Assembly: GCA_963701385.1 (NCBI GenBank)
Contig: CAVOZW010000011.1
Coordinates: 248,001 to 312,000, forward strand
Source: B30-G6 sp963701385
Lineage (GTDB): Bacteria > Desulfobacterota > Desulfobacteria > Desulfobacterales > B30-G6
Direction: 5' to 3'
DNA length: 64,000 bases
A program made the position numbers and the translations under genes. Under the pieces are notes generated by a model, which saw only the letters and a list, made by a program, of their open reading frames with translations, ran no database searches and was not told the DNA's origin. The first letter of the stretch is position 1. Every line of letters starts with the position of its first letter. This document shows, piece by piece, positions 43,112 through 51,575 of this stretch.

Positions 43112-43850
43112 CCTTTGAGAGTATTTCCAAAACCTTTTTTAGATCGTCAGGCCGATCGACACATTGGCTGTCGTAGGCTGTCATGACAACCTGAATCGGA
43201 ATTCCGTTTTCGAGCAGGCGCAGTTGCTCGAGGGATTCGATGGTCTCGAGGTCTGACGGGCCGAGGTGTTGAAAATGCTTGAGGGTTTTCATTCTGAAGG
43301 CATAGATGCCGATGTGCCCCAGACAGGCACAGCCTGTATTCTGGCGGTCGAAGGGGATGGGGCTTCGCGAAAAATAGAGCGCGCGTCCTGTCCTGTCGAT
43401 TACCACTTTGACACGATCGGGATTTTTGGCTGCCCGGGCGTCTATCTGTTTTGCCGGCGTGGTCACCTGAACATGCGAGATCACGAAAGGGTTGGATCAG
43501 CGTTTCGAGCATGTCCGGTTCCAGCAGGGGTTCGTCTCCCTGAATATTTACGACCACATCTTCATCCTGGACGTCCAGTTTTTCTGCCGTTTCCAGGACC
43601 CTGTCCGTGCCGCTGGGATGATTCGGATCGGTCATGAAGACGGGGATCGATAGAGGCTGCAGCTGCAGCATAAATCCGGTCGTCATCCGTTGCCAGTACG
43701 ATGCGTGAAAATGGATTTGCATTGAACGGCGCGCTGATATACATGCCAGAACATGGGTTTTCCCTGAATGTCCGCGAGCGCTTTTCCTGGAAAGCGGGAC
43801 GATTGGTAGCGCGCCGGTATGATGCCGTATATGTTAGGTAGTTTGTTCAT
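43092..43850 (-). pseudogene. kdsB: CMP-Kdo synthetase KdsB, several frameshifts
   Basis: From ATG 43850 the sequence reads NIYGIIPARYQSSRFPGKAL, then in other frames RIVLATDDDRIYAAAAA, IPVFMTDPNHPSGTDRVLET, VVNIQGDEPLLEPDMLE, and finally VTTPAKQIDARAAKNPDRVKV and GHIGIYAFRMKTL. Laid end to end these give a KdsB of normal length (about 250 residues), but at least three frame changes split it. KdsB activates Kdo with CTP for lipopolysaccharide. Total length is conserved, so only single-base indels are involved: either base-calling errors or young decay. Confidence 0.8.
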
Positions 43851-44027
43851 GAATGTATGGTAATCAAAAATAAAAAAAAGGGTTCAAGAGTTCCAGGAAT
43901 CGAGGGGTCAAGGGAAAATCCTACGCTTCAGGTATTTGGACCGTCGGCTGTCAGGTGCCGCTGGCTCACCTCTGTCAGCCCCCCTCGACCCTTGAGACCT
44001 TGGCCCCTTCATTCAAATACTCCCCGA

Positions 44028-45284
44028 TCAGCCGGCAGGCAACATCGGCGCCCCCCTGGCGGGCCTTGATGTAGCTTCGGGCCTTTTTTTTGACGGCTTC
44101 TCTGTCAGGAGGATTGTATTATACCTGCAACCAGGAAATCTGCAACCTCTTTCCAGGATCTTGGCCTGGTGAAGGATGCCCTGGTTCAGTATTTCCTCAC
44201 CGACCCATCTGAAGTTATCCCAGAAGGGTCCGATAACCGTAGGCACACCCTTGACAAGGGGTTCCAGGAAGTTCTGACCGCCCAGACGGGCCAGACTGCC
44301 ACCCACGAAGGCAGCGGTTGCCAGCGGATAGGCAAGGTTCAATTCACCAAAAACATCCCAGAGAATGACCCCACGATTGCCTGCTTGCGTGCCCGAGCGG
44401 AGCGTCCACGCAATACCGAGGCGCTGCAGCGTTTTCCGCCAGTGGTCTAGTCGATGCATGTGTCTCGGGAAAAGGCCGATGACGGTGTTCGGCTGTCTTT
44501 CCAAAATATGCTGAATGATTTTTTCGACATCCGCTTCTTCAGCTTCACGTACAGACCCGAGAATGAGAAAATGATTTTTTGGGGGGCAGCCAATTCGTGA
44601 TATTCTCGAGGGATGCGGATGACGGGTCAGCAGCCCGTGAAACGGTCGAATTTGATGTTGGGCATGGTCGCCACACCTTGTCTGCCGAACAAGGCGACAA
44701 AACGGTCTCTGTCCTGCTTGGATATGGCGCGGATTTTATCGGGTCTTCGCCGGCGCCAGAATGAAGGCCAGATCATGTAGCGGTCAAGGCTCTGCTGGGT
44801 CATTCTACCGTTGATGAGCAAAACCCGGCATGCGACCTGTTTCAGGCCGGACAGCAACCCGGGCCAAAGTTCCGTTTCCAGCAGTACCATGAGACGGGGC
44901 CGCACCAGACGAAGTGCCCGTTTCATGATGACCGGGCTGTCAAAGGGAAAATAGGCGGTTTGGATTTCCATGTTGCTGCCGGCCCCGGACAGGTTCATCA
45001 CGGCCTGTTGAAGTATTCCCACGCCCTGGCTGGTGTTGGCGGTTGCAAGGATTTTAAGGGGCGGGTCACCCGAGAAGTCTTTTCAGAATTTCCCAGGTCA
45101 GATAAGCCTCTCCCGCCGAAGCGGACTGGATCCACAGGTCCGCACGGGAGAGATATGGACGGGCAAGGCAGCGCTGGACATATCCTTCAGCCAGGCGATG
45201 GTTATGGCGCAGATAGGGGATCGATACCCACCAGGCCAGCTGGTAAATAAACGCAGCCGCTGTTTCCAGCGCAACACGTGTCAT
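44028..45284 (-). pseudogene. waaA: Kdo transferase WaaA (KdtA), frameshifted
   Basis: Three frames join to a protein of about 419 residues, the usual WaaA length. N-terminal part (45066-45284): an anchor and DLWIQSASAGEAYLTWEIL. Middle (44627-45022): QTAYFPFDSPVIMKRALRLV, MVLLETELWPGLL, INGRMTQQSLDRY. C-terminal (44028-44504): FPRHMHRLDHW, LAYPLATAAFVGGSLARLGGQ and NFLEPLVKGVPTVIGP. At least two frame changes interrupt it. WaaA transfers Kdo from CMP-Kdo to lipid IVA at the inner membrane, right after KdsB in the pathway. Confidence 0.8.
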
Positions 45285-45293
45285 GATAACGGT

Positions 45294-46646
45294 TCAACCT
45301 GTTTTGAAAAAGTTTTCAAAGTATTTCTTGATAGCCATGCGGGCGTAGGCGGCCGCCCGAATGCCGATATATTCCTCGTGGGCCACGACAACGGCAATGG
45401 CCATTTTCTTGTCACCGTTTTTCAGGTCGGCAAAGCCCACGAACCAGTCGTAACGCAAATCATGCTTCTTGTTGAAGATTGACCCGGTTTTCCCGCCCAG
45501 GTTGCACTTGGAGAGAACAGGATCTGATTGGAAACCCTTGAAGGCTTTTTTTGCTGTGCCGTATCGGATGGTGGCTTCCATGAGGTCGTAGACCACCCGC
45601 GCTGTCTTGGGTGTTATGATCTGTCGCATGGGGCCAGGCTGGTTTTCGTAGAGCAGTTGTCCGGTTTCATCGGTGATCCGGTGGACGATCGTCGGTTCCA
45701 CCAGTTGGCCTTGATTGAGAATGACGGCCGACAGCAATGCGGCATGAATAGCCGAAAGCGTTGTTTGCCTATTGAACCCACTGGCGATTTCAGCCCGGTG
45801 ATAGGGGGTGTCGGTGATGCTGAAACGACTCGCCGGAAGGGGCAGTTCGAAATCGAATTTCGAGTTGAAGCCGAAGGCCTTCGCATAGGCCGACAGTTGG
45901 TCTGTTTCAAGACGCAAAGCCCCGAGTTTGCCAAAAACGGGGTTGATGGATTTGGCAAAGGCTTCCTGGAATGTCGTGTAGTTGGTATAGCGGTTTTTGC
46001 GGTCTTTGAGTTGGGTTTTGTAAAGTGTGTGTTGGCTTCCGTTGTACCTGAGCTTCGAGTTTGATTCGAGATCTTGTTCTTCGACGGCTGCGGCCGCGGT
46101 GACAATTTTAAAAATACTCGCAGCAGGGTAGCTGCTGTCGAGGCAGGTATTGCTGTCAGGATTGGTTTTGTCAAATCCGGCCATCATGATGATCTCACCA
46201 CCGGCAGGTTCCAGGGCAACCAATGCAATGTGACGTGAATTCTTGCGATCCAGTTTTCCCAGCATGTAGTCCTGCAGTGAGGGGTCGATGCTGGTGTCGA
46301 GATTCAGGGTCGTGTCCTGGTGAGTTACCTGAAAAGTGGTATCCTTTAGATTGAGAAAAGATGTTTCCTTTAAAAGCTGTCGGGCCGACTGTTTGTCGCT
46401 TTGCCGGCGATCTTCGTTGGGCGAAGCGCTGGCGGCTGTTTTGGAGCTGGTTTGGCCGCTGGCGACAATCCAGTTGAAACACTGAAGGAGACCGTAGATT
46501 GCGCTTATGACGACCACCGTCACAATAAGCAGGTGTAATCCTTTATGGAACAGGCTTTTTCGGGCACGGGACCGCTGAAACAGACTCTGGTGAGACTGCC
46601 AGCTGGGCAGGGACCTGTTGTGGTTGTGAATCTTGGGGGTTTCCAT
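45294..46646 (-). CDS. Penicillin-binding transpeptidase
   Basis: I start at ATG 46646, one base past the metG stop, giving 450 residues. A short cytoplasmic tail and one membrane helix (LHLLIVTVVVISAIYGLLQ) precede a linker and the transpeptidase domain. Active-site motifs are present: SxxK as AASIFKIVT, SxN as AKSINPVFG, and KTG as LGGKTGSIF. No glycosyltransferase domain is present, so it is a class B-like monofunctional enzyme or a MrdA/PbpA-like protein cross-linking peptidoglycan in the periplasm. It lies between metG and waaA in one transcription direction. Confidence 0.88.
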   Translation of the reverse strand: METPKIHNHNRSLPSWQSHQSLFQRSRARKSLFHKGLHLLIVTVVVISAIYGLLQCFNWIVASGQTSSKTAASASPNEDRRQSDKQSARQLLKETSFLNLKDTTFQVTHQDTTLNLDTSIDPSLQDYMLGKLDRKNSRHIALVALEPAGGEIIMMAGFDKTNPDSNTCLDSSYPAASIFKIVTAAAAVEEQDLESNSKLRYNGSQHTLYKTQLKDRKNRYTNYTTFQEAFAKSINPVFGKLGALRLETDQLSAYAKAFGFNSKFDFELPLPASRFSITDTPYHRAEIASGFNRQTTLSAIHAALLSAVILNQGQLVEPTIVHRITDETGQLLYENQPGPMRQIITPKTARVVYDLMEATIRYGTAKKAFKGFQSDPVLSKCNLGGKTGSIFNKKHDLRYDWFVGFADLKNGDKKMAIAVVVAHEEYIGIRAAAYARMAIKKYFENFFKTG

Positions 46647-46647
46647 A

Positions 46648-48570
46648 TCAGTTAACGGAGGACCCGGGTACGGCGTGACGGTCCAGGACAACCAGGCTGT
46701 CTCCTGATTCGGCATCGGCCGCCAGCAGCATCCCTTGGGAGGTGATGCCCATGAGTTTGGCAGGTTTTAGATTGGCCACCACCACAACCTGCAGTCCGAT
46801 AAGGTCTGCCGGACGATAGCTTTCCGAAATACCGGAAACAATCATCCGGCGTACGCCCATGTCGATCTCGATCTTGAGCAGCTTTTTCGACTTGGGAACG
46901 GCCTCGGCATGCACGATGGTGGCAACCCGCAAATCCAACTTACTAAAATCATCAAATGAAATCAAAGGTTTTGTACTGGATTGCGGCGAAGAAACTGTCG
47001 CGGTCTCAGAATCGGCGCCAGGTTTCGTCGCCGACGCTATGCGTGGAAACAGGGCTTCAAATGCCGGCAGATCCGCTCCCGGACGGCTGTCACCCCAGCG
47101 TTCGAGGTTCTCTAAATCGTAGAACCTTGATTCAGGGTCCAGGCCCAGCTGGCGCTGCATTTTCCGAGCGGTGTCCGGCATGATGGGATATATCAATCCG
47201 GAAACGATTCGTAGCCCCTCCAGAAGGTTGTAGATAACCGTTCTCAATTCTGGCTGCTGATCGTTGCTCTTGGCCAGATTCCAGGGGGCGGCGGTATCGA
47301 TGGTCTTGTTCATCTGGCTGATGAATTCCCATATGGCCTGGATGCCTTTATGGAAGGCAAAGACCTCCATCTGGTCGTCAAATTCGGTAACGGCAAGCAT
47401 GGCAGCAGATTTCAATTCCATCCAGCCGGTGTCGACCAGGCCGACATCGGGTTCAGGGACGACACCCTTGAAATATTTTCGCACCATGGAGAGTACACGG
47501 CTAAAGAGGTTTCCCAGATCGTTTGCCAGGTCTGAATTGATGCGTTGCACCAGGGCTTCCTCGTTGAAGCTGGAATCGAGTCCGAAGACCATGTCCCGCA
47601 TCAGAAAGAATCTGAAGGCGTCCAGGCCGTAAACATTTTTCAGCTGCAGTGGTTCGACCACATTGCCGAGACTCTTGGACATTTTACTCTGATCGATGTT
47701 CCAATATCCATGGACGTTTAGGTGTTGATAGATGGGAATTCCGGCCGCTTTCAGCATGATGGGCCAATAAATCCCATGGGGCTTGAGGATGTCCTTGGCG
47801 ACGATATGCTGGGCAACGGGCCAGAACGTCTTGAACAGCTTACCATCCGGGTACCCGAGGCCGGATATATAATTGAGCAGGGCATCGAACCAGACATAGG
47901 TGACATAATCCTTGTCAAAGGGCAGGGTGATGCCCCAGGAAATTCTGGATTTGGGTCTGGATATACATAGGTCCTCCAAGGGTTCCTTGAGAAAGGCCAG
48001 TACCTCGTTGCAGTAGCGCTCCGGGCGGATAAAATCGGGATGACGATGGATATGTTCGATCAGCCAGTCCTGATAGCGGCTCATTTTAAAAAAATAATTC
48101 GATTCCTTGATGACTTTCGGTTCAACCTCGTGGTCCGGGCACTTGCCGTCGATGAGCTCGCGTTCCGTGTAGAAACGTTCACAGCCGAAACAGTAGAGAC
48201 CTTTGTATTCCGAAAAATAGATATCCCCGGAAGCGTGTATCTTGCTGAGGACCTGCTGCACAACGGCCATGTGGGAAGGATCCGTGGTACGGATAAAGTG
48301 GTTGTTACCAATATTGAGTTCCGGCCAAAGATTCCTGAACAAGGCACTGATCTTGTCGACATATTGTTTTGGGTTGAGGCCTTCTTTTTCGGCCGCCTGT
48401 AAGATCTTGTCCCCGTGTTCATCGGTTCCCGTCATGAAAAAGGTTTCGGCCTTTCGCATGCTATGGAACCGGGCCGCGACATCGGCGATGATTGTGGTAT
48501 AAGCATGCCCCAAATGCGGCCTTGCATTGACGTAGTAGATGGGTGTGGTGATGTAGAAAGGGGTGGTCAT
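46648..48570 (-). CDS. metG: Methionyl-tRNA synthetase
   Basis: A 640-residue class I synthetase, complete. The HIGH motif is HLGHAYTTI, KMSKS is present exactly in DQSKMSKSLGNVV, and a zinc-knuckle-like region is CFGCERFYTERELIDGKCPD. The C-terminal domain from about 535 is the tRNA-binding EMAP/Trbp111 fold (FSKLDLRVATIVHAEAVPKS; NLKPAKLMGITSQGMLLAA). It charges tRNA-Met. Confidence 0.97.
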   Translation of the reverse strand: MTTPFYITTPIYYVNARPHLGHAYTTIIADVAARFHSMRKAETFFMTGTDEHGDKILQAAEKEGLNPKQYVDKISALFRNLWPELNIGNNHFIRTTDPSHMAVVQQVLSKIHASGDIYFSEYKGLYCFGCERFYTERELIDGKCPDHEVEPKVIKESNYFFKMSRYQDWLIEHIHRHPDFIRPERYCNEVLAFLKEPLEDLCISRPKSRISWGITLPFDKDYVTYVWFDALLNYISGLGYPDGKLFKTFWPVAQHIVAKDILKPHGIYWPIMLKAAGIPIYQHLNVHGYWNIDQSKMSKSLGNVVEPLQLKNVYGLDAFRFFLMRDMVFGLDSSFNEEALVQRINSDLANDLGNLFSRVLSMVRKYFKGVVPEPDVGLVDTGWMELKSAAMLAVTEFDDQMEVFAFHKGIQAIWEFISQMNKTIDTAAPWNLAKSNDQQPELRTVIYNLLEGLRIVSGLIYPIMPDTARKMQRQLGLDPESRFYDLENLERWGDSRPGADLPAFEALFPRIASATKPGADSETATVSSPQSSTKPLISFDDFSKLDLRVATIVHAEAVPKSKKLLKIEIDMGVRRMIVSGISESYRPADLIGLQVVVVANLKPAKLMGITSQGMLLAADAESGDSLVVLDRHAVPGSSVN

Positions 48571-48719
48571 GGATGCTCCTGACGATTTGTCGATGCTGTA
48601 TATTGCGTTTTGGCGATACGCTTCAAGCGCTAAGCGGTTTTTATAAGCTTGGCCTTTGGCGGCCGATTGCTTATCGCTTACCCTTTATGGCTTAAAAGCT
48701 TGCCCCTAAAGCCTTTTTC

Positions 48720-49514
48720 CTAGTTCACGATGTCGTCGACGCCGATTTCCATCTCGGAGCCATCTTCCAATCGGATGAGAATACGCCTGCCGATGACATT
48801 GTGTCGGATCACCTTGCCAGTTTTGTCTTTGGTCTGGATGGTTTTGCCCACTTTGGGAAAACTGGATTTCAATTGTTGGTATGTCTTGTTTTCATAGGTC
48901 AGGCAACACATCAGTCGGCCGCATTGACCGGAAATCTTGGTTGGATTCAACGACAGACCCTGCTGTTTGGCCATTTTGATGGAAACGGGCTCAAATTTTT
49001 CGATGAATGCGGAGCAGCATATCTCACGGCCACAGCGTCCGACACCACCGCACATCTTGGCTTGATTTCGAATACCGACCTGACGCATCTCGATCCTGGT
49101 CCGGAACTCCTTGACCAGGCGTTTCACCAGTTTACGAAAATCCACGCGACCGTCCGCGGTAAAAAAAAACGTGAAACGGCTCGCGTCGAAGGCACTTTCA
49201 ACGGAGAAGAGGTTCATTTTGAGTTTGTCTTCTCTGATGCAGTCCATGCAGAAGCTATAGGCGCGTTGTTCGAGGCCCAGATTGGTGTTTCTCTGTTGGT
49301 GATCTTTTTCATTGGCAAGGCGATAGACCTTTTTCAACTGCCGGCCGTTCGAAGGTGAATCTTGCAGCACCGGTGGTATTGCAACAAAGCCGAAGCCGAG
49401 ACCCTTTTCCGTTTCTACGATCACGTTATCGCCTTCGTTCAAGACAAAGGCCCCACAGTCAAAATGATATATTTTACCAGCCGATTTAAATCGGATGCCT
49501 ACGATTTTTTTCAT
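48720..49514 (-). CDS. PSP1-domain protein (YaaT/RicT-like)
   Basis: A 264-residue protein with the PSP1 C-terminal domain: IEMRQVGIRNQAKMCGGVGR, CGREICCSAFIEKFEPVSIK, LNPTKISGQCGRLMCCLTYE. The Cys cluster (CGGVGRCGREICC ... CGRLMCC) can carry Fe-S clusters in Bacillus RicT, part of the RicAFT complex affecting RNase Y; in deltaproteobacteria the role is unknown. It overlaps the end of holB by 29 bases, as PSP1 and holB are often paired. Confidence 0.9.
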   Translation of the reverse strand: MKKIVGIRFKSAGKIYHFDCGAFVLNEGDNVIVETEKGLGFGFVAIPPVLQDSPSNGRQLKKVYRLANEKDHQQRNTNLGLEQRAYSFCMDCIREDKLKMNLFSVESAFDASRFTFFFTADGRVDFRKLVKRLVKEFRTRIEMRQVGIRNQAKMCGGVGRCGREICCSAFIEKFEPVSIKMAKQQGLSLNPTKISGQCGRLMCCLTYENKTYQQLKSSFPKVGKTIQTKDKTGKVIRHNVIGRRILIRLEDGSEMEIGVDDIVN

Positions 49515-50565
49515 GATCGAACCCCGTGAGTTTCAGCATCATGACATCGAGTGTCAATCTTGGATTTGCATTGCCCTTGATCTTTTCTTGTGCAGATTGA
49601 ATGGCGTCATATGCCGAGAGAAGATCGTCCTTTGCCATCTTTTCCGAAAGCCGTTGCAAGGTCTGGGAAAAATCCCTGTTGATGACCCTGTCGGGTGACA
49701 ACTGACAGATCAATAAATCCCTGAACCACAATTTAAGAATTTCCAGCGCATTTTCAACCCGATCTTTGTTTTGAGCCAGTTTCTCGGAAAAGGCCAGGAG
49801 GGTTGTCATCTGACCCAGCGCTGATTGACCGGCCAGCTCCTCTCCCATCATCCGCAAGATCCATTGCCGCTGTTCGATCCACCCTGAAGTCACAAGCGAG
49901 AGCGCTTCAGTGAGGCTGCCGTTTGCCAGTGTTGCCAGCAGGTCTGCTTCCCGAGCAGATATCGCCTCCTGGTTCACAAGAAAGTCCTTGAGGACGTCAT
50001 GTGAAATCGGGTTGAATCGGATGTGCTGGCACCGCGAAGCGATCGTGGGAAGAAGATCATGCAAATGATAAGCGGTGAGGACCAGAATCGTCCTGTCGGG
50101 TGGCTCCTCGAGTACTTTGAGCAGGGAGTTGCCGGCCTCCACATTCAATGCGTGTGCATCGGATATGATGACGACCCGGTATCGCGCCTCATAGGGTTTC
50201 ATGGCCAGCATATGGCAGAGATCACGAATCTGCCCTATGCGGATATGGGCCCTGTCTGGCACTATCGAGATGATGTCCGGGTGGTTCCCGGAGATAATTT
50301 TTTTGCACGATTTACAGCCGCCACACGGCGATAATGGCCTGGCTTTCGTTTCCTTGTCGGCGAGCGGCTGGTTCGGGGAGTCAGCTGCCTGGCAGTTGCA
50401 GGCCATGGCAAATAGGCTTGCGGCTTTCCTTTTCCCGACACCTTGGATACCTGTAAAGAGCAAGGCGTGGGGAATGTTGCCTTTACGAAGAATACTAGTT
50501 AGAAGCCTGACAGGTTTTTCCTGATCGACTATGGATTCGAATCCTGGCACAAATCTAATAATCAA
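49486..50565 (-). CDS. holB: DNA polymerase III delta' subunit
   Basis: About 355 residues. Blocks of the clamp-loader AAA+ fold: PHALLFTGIQGVGKRKAASL (Walker A, GVGKRK), a zinc-binding module CGGCKSCKKI with an earlier Cys, IRDLCHMLAMKPYEARYRVV, SDAHALNVEAGNSLLKVLEEPP and TIASRCQHIRF (SRC motif). The start is TTG 50565 or GTG 50550; the latter would avoid overlap with the IHF-like gene. It helps load the sliding clamp at replication forks. Confidence 0.93.
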   Translation of the reverse strand: MIIRFVPGFESIVDQEKPVRLLTSILRKGNIPHALLFTGIQGVGKRKAASLFAMACNCQAADSPNQPLADKETKARPLSPCGGCKSCKKIISGNHPDIISIVPDRAHIRIGQIRDLCHMLAMKPYEARYRVVIISDAHALNVEAGNSLLKVLEEPPDRTILVLTAYHLHDLLPTIASRCQHIRFNPISHDVLKDFLVNQEAISAREADLLATLANGSLTEALSLVTSGWIEQRQWILRMMGEELAGQSALGQMTTLLAFSEKLAQNKDRVENALEILKLWFRDLLICQLSPDRVINRDFSQTLQRLSEKMAKDDLLSAYDAIQSAQEKIKGNANPRLTLDVMMLKLTGFDHEKNRRHPI

Positions 50566-50830
50566 CCCGCTCTTTAAGCTCTTTACCGGATTTGAAAAAA
50601 GGGAGCTTCTTGGGGTTGATTAGCACCTTTTCGCCGGTCTTGGGATTTCTGCCCATGTAGCTTTTGTAGTTTTTTACATAGAAGCTGCACAACCCACGAA
50701 TTTCTACCCGCTCTCCACGGGCCAAGGCTTCCGCCATATGATCAAAAAACATCTGAACGACCTTGGCAGCTTCAGATTTGGATATATCTGCCTCTTTCTT
50801 CAAAGCAGAGATCAGTTCTAATTTGTTCAT
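50555..50830 (-). CDS. IHF/HU-family DNA-binding protein
   Basis: ATG 50830 follows AAGGAGG, giving 91 residues: MNKLELISALKKEADISKSE, EALARGERVEIRGLCSFYVK, SYMGRNPKTGEKVLINPKKL. The RGLCSF and RNPKTGE blocks fit the IHF-beta type better than HU. It bends DNA, as part of an IHF dimer or alone. Its end overlaps the holB start. Confidence 0.9.
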   Translation of the reverse strand: MNKLELISALKKEADISKSEAAKVVQMFFDHMAEALARGERVEIRGLCSFYVKNYKSYMGRNPKTGEKVLINPKKLPFFKSGKELKERVDY

Positions 50831-50905
50831 GTGTCCTCCTTCCCGCATTTCCATGACATCACAATGTGGAGAGTTTAAACGATGAATTGATAAAAAGTCA
50901 AGTAG

Positions 50906-51433
50906 TTATGCCAATATTTTAGGAAGCAACTCGATGTCCTCCTCAAGGACATCCACACCGGCGGTCTGTCCGAGGGCATCCACATTGATGACAACCCGGC
51001 CCTTGCCCCGATAGTTTGAAAAGGTTCCGATGACGCCGGCAAAGGGACCGTTAACGACCATGACCCTGTCCCCTTTGGTCAGACGGTTTCCCGTGATGAT
51101 GGGGCCGTCGCTGTTGACCATGATTTTCAGCGAGTCAATGGTTTCATCCGGAACCGATACCGGTCCGCTCTTGGTGCCGACAAGGCGGACGGTCCCAATG
51201 GTTTTGACGATGTTCAGGTGCTCGTGGACGCTCATGTCCGTTCTGACAAAAAGATATCCCGGAAACACGGGAACCTTAATCATCCGTTTCCTGTCCCGGC
51301 GTTTGCTGGGAACTTGCACCTTGGGCAAAAACACCTCGAACGACTTTTTTAGCAGCCCGTCGCAGACCACGTTTTCAAAACGGCTGCGGGTATGGAGAAC
51401 ATACCATTCTTTTATTAATGTATCATGCGTCAT
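50906..51433 (-). CDS. NusG-like transcription antiterminator (UpxY/RfaH type)
   Basis: A 175-residue NusG paralogue. The NGN domain has EWYVLHTRSRFENVVCDGLL and VFPGYLFVRTDM; the KOW domain has KGDRVMVVNGPFAGVIGTFS. It lacks the E. coli RfaH-type linker, and the short form is that of UpxY/LoaP-like specialised factors, which work on long operons such as polysaccharide clusters. The target operon is not in view. Housekeeping nusG usually sits by rplK, so this is likely a paralogue. Confidence 0.85.
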   Translation of the reverse strand: MTHDTLIKEWYVLHTRSRFENVVCDGLLKKSFEVFLPKVQVPSKRRDRKRMIKVPVFPGYLFVRTDMSVHEHLNIVKTIGTVRLVGTKSGPVSVPDETIDSLKIMVNSDGPIITGNRLTKGDRVMVVNGPFAGVIGTFSNYRGKGRVVINVDALGQTAGVDVLEEDIELLPKILA

Positions 51434-51467
51434 GGTGATAACTTTCTATAAAAACCGCGCCAGAGGG

Positions 51468-51487
51468 CCCCGCCCGTCAGGGCGGGG
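51468..51487. terminator. GC-rich hairpin between the NusG paralogue and lptD
   Basis: CCCCGCCC-GTCA-GGGCGGGG is a perfect 8-bp stem. On the minus strand GGTTTTTATAG follows a few bases later. A smaller relative of the core, CCCGCCCGTCAGGGCGCC, occurs at 25306. A second hairpin with GCCCC lies at about 51515-51535. One of them probably ends the transcript of lptD. Confidence 0.55.
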
Positions 51488-51575
51488 GTGAATGGTGATC
51501 AAGGTTTTTATGGGGGCGCAGGGGGCTTGCCCCGCGGTTTTTCATTCGCGAAATGGGTAAATCCCATGCTGCAAA

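Noticed and set aside
43092..45284. Stops in kdsB and waaA as Sec codons or programmed shifts
   Set aside because: The breaks are frame changes at non-catalytic places in several spots; indels explain them better.
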